A stretch of 9,726 nt of DNA, taken from assembly GCA_964609995.1 (NCBI GenBank), contig CAZSTI010000024.1, forward strand, positions 1 to 9,726, read 5' to 3'. Below the pieces are notes generated by a model. That model was not told the origin of the DNA, searched no databases, and saw only the letters and a list, made by a program, of their open reading frames with translations. The stretch comes from JAAYGD01 sp964609995. Lineage in GTDB: Bacteria > Bacillota_I > Bacilli_A > RF39 > UBA660. Below are positions 1-7,600 of the stretch, piece after piece (the first letter of the stretch is position 1; each line of letters starts with the position of its first letter). Made by a program: the position numbers and the translations under genes.

Positions 1-93
1 GGAGGAATACCCAAGTCTGGTTGAAGGGACCGGTCTTGAAAACCGGGAGGTCGTGCAAACGGCGCAGGGGTTCGAATCCCTTTTCCTCCGCCA
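1..93 (+). tRNA. tRNA-Ser (anticodon UGA), complete
   Basis: A full class II tRNA can be folded. The acceptor stem GGAGGAA (1-7) pairs with TTCCTCC (83-89), followed by discriminator G90 and an encoded CCA at 91-93. The D stem is CCC/GGG (10-12 with 26-28). The anticodon stem CCGGT/ACCGG (30-34 with 42-46) holds loop CTTGAAA with anticodon TGA at 37-39. A long variable arm (about 47-65) is typical of tRNA-Ser, and the T arm is AGGGG-TTCGAAT-CCCTT (66-82). It reads UCN serine codons. It starts at the first base of the window, so it is probably an inner member of a longer array that begins upstream. Confidence 0.97.
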
Positions 94-102
94 CTTTTAT
101 AT

Positions 103-179
103 CGCGGGATGGAGCAGTTTGGTAGCTCGCAGGGCTCATAACCCTGAGGTCGTAGGTTCAAGTCCTACTCCCGCAACCA
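103..179 (+). tRNA. Initiator tRNA-fMet (anticodon CAU)
   Basis: A complete cloverleaf with anticodon CAT at 137-139 and encoded CCA at 177-179. Two features mark it as the initiator and not elongator Met or Ile2. First, the acceptor ends face each other as a C-A mismatch (C103 against A175), with the rest of CGCGGGA/TCCCGCA paired. Second, the anticodon stem CAGGG/CCCTG (130-134 with 142-146) carries the three consecutive G-C pairs that contact the ribosomal P site. The T arm is GTAGG-TTCAAGT-CCTAC. It lies 9 bases after tRNA-Ser, so both are surely cut from one transcript. Ser-fMet adjacency is also known from Bacillus tRNA clusters. Confidence 0.97.
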
Positions 180-186
180 AATAAAT

Positions 187-207
187 AAAAGCACTATGTG
201 CTTTTTT
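187..207 (+). terminator. Rho-independent terminator of the tRNA array
   Basis: The stem AAAAGCAC (187-194) pairs with GTGCTTTT (198-205) around a TAT loop. It runs directly into a T-rich tail (202-207, then ATTT). The placement, 8 bases after the CCA of tRNA-fMet and before the promoter of the next gene, fits the end of the tRNA transcript. Confidence 0.88.
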
Positions 208-251
208 ATTTACGTAAAATATTTATTATAATATTAAAATTAATGTGTAAG

Positions 252-260
252 TGGTATAAT
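252..260 (+). promoter_or_regulatory. Extended -10 promoter of the DUF3048 gene
   Basis: TGGTATAAT gives a perfect TATAAT (255-260) preceded by the extended -10 TG (252-253). No good TTGACA lies 16-18 bases upstream; the sequence there is plain A/T, which fits an extended -10 promoter that relies less on a -35. Transcription would begin near 267, leaving a leader of about 16 bases that contains the GGAGG at 274-278. Confidence 0.72.
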
Positions 261-282
261 GTTTACATAGTATGGAGGTTAT

Positions 283-1305
283 ATGAAATTGAAAAAAAAA
301 TATATTAATATATTGGTATCGATTGGTTTAGTTGGTTTATTTGTATTTGTGGGTTTAATATTTTTAAAAGAACCAGAAAAAGTTGAAGAAAATAAAGAAG
401 AAGAAAAAGAAGTTATAGTTGAAAAACCAAAAAAATTATCAATAATTGATTTAGAATCAGATACAAGACCTATTGGTGTAATGATTGATAATGTTAAAGG
501 AGCTTGGCCTCAAGCTGGGTTAGAGGAAGCATATTTAATATATGATATAACTGTAGAATGGGGATTAACTCGTTTATTTGCAATTTTTAAAGATAGCGAC
601 GCTAATTATATTGGACCCGTTAGAAGTGCAAGACATTACTTTTTAGACTATGCAATGGAAAATGATGCTATTTATACACATCATGGAGAAAGTCCTCAAG
701 CTATAAGAGATTTTAGTATATATAAAATAAATCACGTTATACCTGCAAAAAGAGTAAATACTTGGGGACACGTTTCTCCTCATAATGTGTTTACAAGTAT
801 AAGTGAAATAAATCAATTAGGTAAAAATTTGAGAAAAACAACAGAAAAGGATAATTTGTTAAATTACTCTGTAGATTTATTATCAATATCTGAAAAAGAA
901 GATTCATTATCCGCTAATAAAGTTAATGTTAAATATTCTAGTAGTTATTCAGTAAGATATGAATATAATGCTACTGAAGGATTATATTATAGATTTATTA
1001 ATGGTGATAAACACGTAGATGTTGAATCGAAAAAACAACTAACTACAACTAATATAATAATAATTAATGTAAAAGGTTATCTCGATCCAGATAATTCTGA
1101 TAAAGGAAGAATTACGTTGGATAATGTAGGAACAGGTAATGGATATTTTGTAACTAATGGATATGCTAGACCAATTACATGGACTAAATCTTCTAGAGAG
1201 AGTCAAACGGTTTATAAATATAAAGATGGAGAAGAAATAGTTGTTAATGATGGTGTAACATATATCCAAATACAACCTTTAAATCAAAATTCAACTTTCG
1301 AATAG
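283..1305 (+). CDS. DUF3048 (YerB-family) membrane-anchored extracellular protein
   Basis: This is a member of the YerB/DUF3048 family, usually surface lipoproteins of Bacillota whose biochemical role is not established. Residues 9-28 form a hydrophobic anchor after a basic N-terminus, and 29-52 are a Lys/Glu-rich linker. The N-terminal family domain follows with its recognisable signatures: RPIGVMIDN (62-70), PQAGLEEAYLIYD (76-88), GLTRLFAIF (94-102), IGPVRSARHYF (110-120) and HHGESPQA (133-140). The C-terminal domain (about 215-335) contains NGYARPITW (292-300) and ends in VNDGVTYIQI (321-330). The protein is full length for the family. Unlike typical YerB it has no lipobox cysteine, so it should be a signal-anchored protein and not a lipoprotein. 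The start is supported by GGAGG at 274-278. It is probably cotranscribed with the DUF368 gene 8 bases downstream. Confidence 0.92.
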   Translation: MKLKKKYINILVSIGLVGLFVFVGLIFLKEPEKVEENKEEEKEVIVEKPKKLSIIDLESDTRPIGVMIDNVKGAWPQAGLEEAYLIYDITVEWGLTRLFAIFKDSDANYIGPVRSARHYFLDYAMENDAIYTHHGESPQAIRDFSIYKINHVIPAKRVNTWGHVSPHNVFTSISEINQLGKNLRKTTEKDNLLNYSVDLLSISEKEDSLSANKVNVKYSSSYSVRYEYNATEGLYYRFINGDKHVDVESKKQLTTTNIIIINVKGYLDPDNSDKGRITLDNVGTGNGYFVTNGYARPITWTKSSRESQTVYKYKDGEEIVVNDGVTYIQIQPLNQNSTFE

Positions 1306-1313
1306 GAGAAGAA

Positions 1314-2132
1314 ATGTTTTATAATTTGATTGTAGGATTAATTATAGGAATAGGTTTGATTATGCCAGGAGTTAGTGGCGGTGTAATAGCGGTAATATTA
1401 AATGTTTATGATAAGATTGTGTTTTCATTAAATAATATTTTAAAACAACCAAAACAAAGCTTAAAATTATTAATACCAATAATAATAGGAGCTTCAATTG
1501 GTGTTGTTTTTATTGGAAAAATTATTCAATATTTGTTGTTTGAAAAAAATTATAATCAAGTATATTTTGTTTTTATTGGTTTAATTTTAGGTAGTATTCC
1601 AAAATTAATAAGTAAGGTTAAAGAAAAACATAAACCCAATTATTTTTTGATTTTTATTTCTTTTTCTTTATCTTTGTTATTATTTATATTTGGAAAAAAT
1701 ATTGTCAACTTATCAATTGAAAATAATATAACTTCTCAATCATTTATATATTTGTTTCTGACTGGTTTTATATTTTCTATTGGTAAAATAGTACCTGGCA
1801 TTAGTAGTTCTTTTTTATTAATGTTGGTAGGTACTTACGAGTATTTCTTGAAATTATTAACAAACCCAATAAGTACAATTAGTAATAATCTAATAGATTT
1901 TTTATATTTATTGCTGGGAATGTTATTTGGAATACTCATTTTAGTTAAATTAATGAATTATTTGTTAAAAAAACATTATGTAGGTACTTATAGCATAATA
2001 ATAGGGTTTGTTATTGGCTCTATATACGCAATATATCCAGGTATTTCACTTGATTTAAAAGGAATTTTTTCTGTTGTAATATTAATCATTAGTTTTATAT
2101 TTTCATATTTGTTTACAATTAAAAAAAGATAA
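1314..2132 (+). CDS. DUF368 family undecaprenyl-phosphate translocase (PopT-like)
   Basis: A polytopic membrane protein of 272 residues, normal for DUF368. Recent work on this family and on DedA proteins identified them as carriers that return undecaprenyl phosphate across the cytoplasmic membrane for reuse in cell-wall and surface-polymer synthesis. That role is family knowledge, not something shown here. The sequence has the family's two-fold internal repeat. The motif PGVSGG (18-23) is matched by PGISSS (161-166), and GLILGSIPKL (89-98) is matched by GFVIGSIYAI (231-240). Each pair sits in a re-entrant or helical stretch of small residues. A short basic segment (99-108) links hydrophobic helices. 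The Shine-Dalgarno AGGAG (1304-1308) overlaps the TAG stop of the DUF3048 gene, so translation of the two is probably coupled. Confidence 0.93.
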   Translation: MFYNLIVGLIIGIGLIMPGVSGGVIAVILNVYDKIVFSLNNILKQPKQSLKLLIPIIIGASIGVVFIGKIIQYLLFEKNYNQVYFVFIGLILGSIPKLISKVKEKHKPNYFLIFISFSLSLLLFIFGKNIVNLSIENNITSQSFIYLFLTGFIFSIGKIVPGISSSFLLMLVGTYEYFLKLLTNPISTISNNLIDFLYLLLGMLFGILILVKLMNYLLKKHYVGTYSIIIGFVIGSIYAIYPGISLDLKGIFSVVILIISFIFSYLFTIKKR

Positions 2133-2136
2133 CAAT

Positions 2137-2166
2137 TTGACTTTTTTTGTGAAAAGTAGTAATAAT
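2137..2166 (+). promoter_or_regulatory. Candidate sigma-A promoter for the RsgI-like gene
   Basis: TTGACT (2137-2142) is followed after 18 bases by AATAAT (2161-2166). Each hexamer matches the consensus at five of six positions. Transcription would begin near 2173, leaving a very short leader that starts almost at the AAGGAG (2175-2180). The spacer also contains one arm of an inverted repeat. The gene could instead, or also, be read from upstream, as no convincing terminator follows the DUF368 gene. Confidence 0.5.
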
Positions 2167-2171
2167 CACAA
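2147..2171. promoter_or_regulatory. Inverted repeat TTGTGA-N13-TCACAA, possible operator
   Basis: TTGTGA (2147-2152) and TCACAA (2166-2171) are perfect inverted copies 13 bases apart. They bracket the spacer and -10 of the candidate promoter of the RsgI-like gene. The position fits a repressor site. The half sites resemble those of CRP/FNR regulators, but those use a 6-base gap, so the family cannot be assigned. Chance dyads are common in AT-rich DNA. Confidence 0.3.
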
Positions 2172-2187
2172 TAGAAGGAGTAGATGA

Positions 2188-2943
2188 ATGAAAAAATATT
2201 TTGCAATTTTGGGTGTTGTTGTTTTGCTTGCGGTTGTTGGTTATTTAGTATTTATGAAAAATAATACTGAAGGTTATAGTTATGTTTTGTTAAAAATTAA
2301 TCCTGAAGTAGAATTAGGAGTAGATGCTGAAAATATTGTTAGAGAAGTAACTCCATTAAATGAAGATGCGGATGTTTTATTGTCAGATATGGAATTGCTT
2401 GGAAAACCAATTGAAGATGCAGCTGAAGAAATTATTGATTCTACTGTTGAAATTGGTCAACTACAAAACACTATTGAACTTACTGTAATGAATGCATTAG
2501 AAGAAACTAGACTTCAATTAGAGAACAAGATAAAAACTAAAATAGAAGCACGTATTCAAGAAAAAAATTATAATGCTACACTTACAGTAAAAGGTGTTAC
2601 TGAGGAAATGAAAGAATCAGCAGATAACTATGATATTAGTTATGGTAAAATTTTATTGATTTCTAAAGCAATAGAAATGAATTCTGATTTAATTGAATCT
2701 GATTTAGTTAATAAAGATATTAAGGATATTCAAGGATATATTCATGAAGTAGTTAAGGAAAGACACGACGAAAAAGGTAAATCAGATGAAGAATTGAAAA
2801 CAGAATGGAAAAATAGAAAAGTTGAAATGAAATCAAATACTATTCAACCAAATAATTCGGATTTACCAAATGCAAACGAAACCCCAAATGGTTCTCAAGA
2901 AGGGCAAACAAATTCAAATACAGGCTCACAAAGCGGAAGATAA
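2188..2943 (+). CDS. Membrane protein with RsgI-like extracellular (SEAL-type) domain, lacking the anti-sigma domain
   Basis: The product has 251 residues. A single membrane segment (about 5-22) follows a two-lysine N-terminus, so nearly the whole protein is outside the cell. Residues 31-95 match the juxtamembrane domain of RsgI anti-sigma factors: the strand YVLLKINPEVELGVD (32-46), PLNEDADVLL (56-65), and the helix LLGKPIEDAAEEI (70-82). The later segment DISYGKILLISKAIE (149-163) is also RsgI-like. In RsgI this domain is reported to cleave itself at an Asn-Pro bond; here that would be N38-P39. The cytoplasmic RsgI_N domain that binds SigI is absent and no sigI gene is in the window. The tail from about 215 is Asn/Ser/Gly-rich and disordered. 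AAGGAG (2175-2180) lies 7 bases before this ATG; the ATG at 2184 is out of frame. The function is unknown. An envelope-stress or adhesion role is inference. Confidence 0.85.
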   Translation: MKKYFAILGVVVLLAVVGYLVFMKNNTEGYSYVLLKINPEVELGVDAENIVREVTPLNEDADVLLSDMELLGKPIEDAAEEIIDSTVEIGQLQNTIELTVMNALEETRLQLENKIKTKIEARIQEKNYNATLTVKGVTEEMKESADNYDISYGKILLISKAIEMNSDLIESDLVNKDIKDIQGYIHEVVKERHDEKGKSDEELKTEWKNRKVEMKSNTIQPNNSDLPNANETPNGSQEGQTNSNTGSQSGR

Positions 2944-2965
2944 AAGGATTCATATGAATTTTTTT
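2942..2965 (+). terminator. Weak AT-rich hairpin with T tail after the RsgI-like gene
   Basis: AAAAGGATTC (2942-2951) can pair with GAATTTTTTT (2956-2965) across an ATAT loop, using two G-T pairs. The core ATTCATATGAAT is a perfect palindrome, and a T run follows on the same strand. It begins inside the TAA stop codon. With so few G-C pairs, termination would be leaky at best. Confidence 0.4.
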
Positions 2966-2972
2966 ATTGATT

Positions 2973-3002
2973 TTATCATGCTTAAATGATATTATGTATA
3001 AT
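2973..3002 (+). promoter_or_regulatory. Candidate promoter of the four-gene operon
   Basis: A perfect TATAAT (2997-3002) lies 18 bases after TTATCA (2973-2978), which matches TTGACA at four of six positions. Transcription would start near 3009, only a few bases before the ATG at 3017. That would make a nearly leaderless message, and part of the GAGAGG (3007-3012) would fall at or before the start. The -10 is strong and the -35 is weak. Confidence 0.5.
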
Positions 3003-3016
3003 AGAAGAGAGGCTGT

Positions 3017-4630
3017 ATGGAGTGCTACGAAATATTGAATAATTTTTTAAATGATTATAAAATTGATATTAAATTAGTACCTCAAGCAGTTGAACTTTTT
3101 TCTTTAAGTGGTAATATATTATATCGTTCTTTTGATAATAAAAACATTAGAGATTCTTTCTTAAAAGATAATGAATATGATACATTGAATGATAGAAAAA
3201 ATTTTTATTCTAATGAGTTAGTTATAATTGAGAAAAACATATATGAATTAAGAAGTTTAAAACAAGTTAATGAAGAATATAATCATGAATTATTAAGTGG
3301 TTTAATTCGAGAAAGAGAAATTTTAAAAGAAAAAGTTTTAAAAGATCAACAATCATTAAGCACAAACAATACAAAAGATTCTTTAATTTATATTTATGAT
3401 AATAATAGAAAAAATATTTTATTAAGTTATTTAAAAATAAGAGAATTAGAGCTTTCTTTTGAAAGACATAATAATGGTGACATGTTTAAAAAAATAAATT
3501 CTGTTATTAAAGAGATTTTTATCCATTCGAGAATTAGCAAAGATGAAACTTTCCAATCATTACTGGAAAAAATTGAATTAGAAAAAGACAAATTAGATTT
3601 TGAATATATGAAAAAAATTAGGATGAACGATGAAGCAGAATCAATACTAAATTATAAAGAAAAAATATTGAATAAAGAAGACGCTATTACATTTTTAAAT
3701 GATTTATATGATATATCTGCAAGAACTTCAAAACCTTTGAGTAATAAAGAAATTTTTATGGTTATTTCTGAACTTGAACAGAGATTGTTTTCTTTAAATA
3801 TTCATTCATATTTAGAAAAAACTATGGATCATGAAGAATTGAAATCATATTATATAATATTGAAAAATCAATTAGCAGCTATGAATAAAGACGTTACCTC
3901 AGAAAAAGATCAAAATGAATATTTAAACAATATGAACTCTATGTTAAATACTATACAAACTTTAAATAATAAAACAAAACCCTTGCAAGTAGATAAAAAC
4001 ATATTTGATGTAAATAATTCTTTTGTAGAAGTACAAACTCTTAAAGAAGATTCATCTAAAAAATATATAAGATATAAAAAAGATGAAAAATATTATTATT
4101 CTATTGTAGAAAACAAAGATAATGTATTAAATGAATTTAATTATTGGAAAGAGCAAATGAATTATGGATATGATAGGTATTATAAAGATAATTTTTATAA
4201 AGAAGTAGAAGACACTTTTAATTTAATTAAATTTTATTATAAATTTAGGTCTTTAGTTACATATTCTGAAGTATTAATGAAAGATTCTAATATAAATATT
4301 TTATCTGAAGATAATAATAAACAATTTGAAGATGTAAAAACACATTTAACTATAAAACTTGAAGAATTAAGAATAAAGGGTAAGGATTATTGGAAAAAGG
4401 AAGTGACTCCTAAAATATATTATTCTAATATGCAGGAAATTGATAAAGATATTATATTTAACGCAATAATACCTGAAAATGGAATAGGAAGAGAAATTGG
4501 CTCGGAAGAAATGTTAAAAAGTATTTATGGAGTTGATCATATAAGAGAATTTATTATGTCATATATAGGCGAAAAAAAGGAAGTAGATAGCACAATATTA
4601 TCCTATAATAGTAGAGAAGGAATAGAATGA
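3017..4630 (+). CDS. Large soluble helical protein of unknown family, first gene of ABC operon
   Basis: I do not recognise this 537-residue protein. It has no signal peptide, no membrane segment and only one cysteine (C3), so it should be cytoplasmic. It is rich in Lys, Glu, Asn, Tyr and Leu and mostly helical by composition. Charged heptad-like stretches at about 62-112 and 180-217 could be coiled coils. An aromatic-rich middle follows (348-411, with KYYYS and YGYDRYYKDNFYK). The C-terminal part (about 470-520) contains the more globular-looking IIPENGIGREIGSEEM (484-499). No nucleotide-binding or catalytic motif is visible. GAGG (3009-3012) lies 4 bases before the ATG. The TGA stop overlaps the ATG of the propeller gene (ATGA, 4627-4630), which argues for coupled translation and a shared function with the ABC genes. 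A regulatory or assembly partner of the ATPase is possible but is only inference. Confidence 0.8.
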   Translation: MECYEILNNFLNDYKIDIKLVPQAVELFSLSGNILYRSFDNKNIRDSFLKDNEYDTLNDRKNFYSNELVIIEKNIYELRSLKQVNEEYNHELLSGLIREREILKEKVLKDQQSLSTNNTKDSLIYIYDNNRKNILLSYLKIRELELSFERHNNGDMFKKINSVIKEIFIHSRISKDETFQSLLEKIELEKDKLDFEYMKKIRMNDEAESILNYKEKILNKEDAITFLNDLYDISARTSKPLSNKEIFMVISELEQRLFSLNIHSYLEKTMDHEELKSYYIILKNQLAAMNKDVTSEKDQNEYLNNMNSMLNTIQTLNNKTKPLQVDKNIFDVNNSFVEVQTLKEDSSKKYIRYKKDEKYYYSIVENKDNVLNEFNYWKEQMNYGYDRYYKDNFYKEVEDTFNLIKFYYKFRSLVTYSEVLMKDSNINILSEDNNKQFEDVKTHLTIKLEELRIKGKDYWKKEVTPKIYYSNMQEIDKDIIFNAIIPENGIGREIGSEEMLKSIYGVDHIREFIMSYIGEKKEVDSTILSYNSREGIE

Positions 4631-7600
4631 AAAAGATATTGTTTTTTGTAATGTTTTTTTTATTAATTGATGTAAAAGCTATGGAAACTAGTGTTTTTGA
4701 TTATTCTAGTGGGATAGATGCTTCAATAAAACAAAAGACTATTGTAACCAAATTAAATATTAATGATAAAAGTGATAGTTATATTATTTCTTCAAATACT
4801 GGTATTTATATAAAAAATGAAGATAGTATAAGATACTTTAAAACTAATCAAAAACCTGTAAGTGTTATTGTATCAAAAGATATTAATGGAGATTATATAA
4901 AAGATATTGTTTATGCTGTTAATTCAAATGATGGATATTATAACGTTGTTGCTTTTAGTGGAAAAGATGAATCAATAATATGGTCAAAAGTATTAACTGA
5001 AAAAAAATATAATTATCAATCAAAATATTATTATGAAAATATAAATATAAATAAAATTGAAGAAGTAGGTAATTCTATAGTAGTAATAAGCGATTATTCA
5101 ATATATGTTTTAAAAAACAATGATGGTTCTGTATTATTTAAATATAAAGATAAAGATAATATTTGGGATGTTACTGAAGTAAAAGATATTAATAATAATT
5201 TATATGAAGAGATTGCTTATTCTAATCAAATGGGAGAAATTAAATTATTAGATGGAAAAAATGGAAAGCTATTGTGGTCTAACAAGTTGTTAGATGATAT
5301 ATCTTTAACTAGAGATAATATTACTTTTAAAGTTAAAAGAAATATATGGCAAGTTGAATTTTATGATGATAAATTATATGCAATGGGAGAAGATGGCACT
5401 TTATTTAATATAGATAGAAAAACAGGTAAAATTCTTGGTAAAATAAGCACTTATAAAATAGATAAAGAAGTATTAGAACAATATTATTTTACAGAAGCTT
5501 CTTACTATGGAAATGTAATTGGCGCTAGTAATAAAACAACAGAATATTATAAAAATTTTGAAATGTTTTTCTATGAAAAAAAAATTATTGTTGGAGCTTT
5601 TTTAAATGCAAAAGAAAGAGATAAAGAATATTCTTTGGATCCAAAAGTGATAAGCATTGATATTAATGGCTTTAATAAAGTAAACGAAGTAACAATTACT
5701 AATTTAAAATTCAAAAATATTGAATTTTTAGATAATGGTAATACTTTTTTAATACCCACAGAAATAAAAGAAAATAATATTATTATTGGAGAATTTGAAT
5801 ATAGTTCTGGCAAAAAAATTAGTGAAAAAAAAGTATATATAGGTGTTAATGAACTTAATGATAATAAAATGTTTATTCAAGATATTAACGATAATATTTT
5901 ATTTGAACAAGTAGATACTTTTAGTTTGCTTATTGATTCTAAATCGTTTAAATTAATTAATAATATAAATAGCTATTCTAATCCTTATATATTAAAAAGT
6001 AATAATGAAGAATTATTTATTAGTTATGAAACTAATGGTATTGTAAATAAAATAAAAAAATATGATTCTTTAAATGAAACTTTACCTATTTGGGAATATA
6101 ACATTCCTACCGATATAAGAAATGCTGGATTGTTTTCAATATCAATTTCAAAAGATTTTAATAAAGATGGAATTGATGATATAACTGCGCTTATTAATAA
6201 AATAGATGATGAGAATAAAGTGATTGGATCGTATTTTTTAATTATTGATGCTGTTAAGGGGATACCTTTAAAGTTTAAAATGATTCAAACGGGATCATAT
6301 ATTGTAAACGGAAAAACCATTCCTACATATTTGATAGGAAATGAATTAATTGCTATAAATGATATGAATGGAGATAAGATATCTGAGTTAGTAGTTGATT
6401 CTATTATACTAAATGGATCTTCAATTAGTTATTATGGAGTCATTAATTCTTATTTAGATGTTGATTCATCGAAATTAATTAATATTGGTGATATTAATGA
6501 TGATTCTATATTTGATTTAATTACTATAGAGAAGAATAAAGCAACTATCTTTTTATCTAAAAGAAATGGAACCATAATTGAATATGTTAAAACAAATAAA
6601 AATCATTCTTTTCCAAATGATTTAGAAAACATTGATTATGCTTTGTTAGTTCCTGATATAAATAATGATGGTATTAAAGAATTGCTTATTAATGATAGAG
6701 ATAAAGATAAAAAACAAATATACAATATATTATCTGGAAAAGATTTAACTAGTATTTTTGTTATCAATATAACTAATTCTTATGGATCAATGTACAATTT
6801 TTTAGAAGATGATATTAATGAAGATGGTTATAATGATTTATTAGAAGTGATAAATGGAATATCTTATAATTTTATAAGTGGTAAAGATGGATCTTCAATT
6901 TTTAGAATAGATAAAGTTGAAGAAAATGGCGGTAATGAACCAGTTAGAGATATTTATATTGGAAAGCCAGATATCGGATATGATGGACTCATGGTATTTA
7001 ATTATGATATGAGTAATAAATATATTGTTTCGGGTTTTGATATAACTAATGATAACAAAAAAGAAATATATATATTAAAAGAGGAATATTATCCTCAACC
7101 AAAATTAGTATTAGAAATTTATGATATTAACAATAAAACTAATAGCTTAATAAGAAGTGTTGATTTTTATTATACGCAAGAATTTAATAAGGATTATATG
7201 GAAGATAATTATAGTTCTTATGCATATTATAAACAAATTAGTGAGGTTGTAAACGGTAATGGTTTGTTTATAATTAATCCTCCCGCTAATACTAGTATTA
7301 TTTATGATGCCAAAGAAAATAAAGTGTTATCTGAGTTTAATTTATATATAATGAAATCCATAAAAATAGACACTAATAAAATATTTGGAGTAACAAAAGA
7401 CAATTCTCCAGTAATTATTAATTATTATAACGATTTAAGTATTTCAAGTTTAAAGTCTAGTAATATATATAAATCTCCAGTTAATTTTAAGTTAAATACT
7501 TCTTTAAAAGAAGATTTAAGAGTAATAAAAGTATTTAATGAGGGCACTTTATTAACAACCGAATATGAAGATGAATTCGATTTAAAATTAAAAAGAGGAA

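Noticed and set aside
2121..2148. Terminator after the DUF368 gene (AAAAAAAG with CTTTTTTT, 12-base loop)
   Set aside because: There is one G-C pair in the stem and the T run is part of the stem itself, so it is too weak to call.
4627..4630. Use of the Mycoplasma code (TGA as Trp)
   Set aside because: The tryptophans are all TGG and long genes contain no in-frame TGA. Here TGA ends the 537-residue gene in a normal ATGA overlap.
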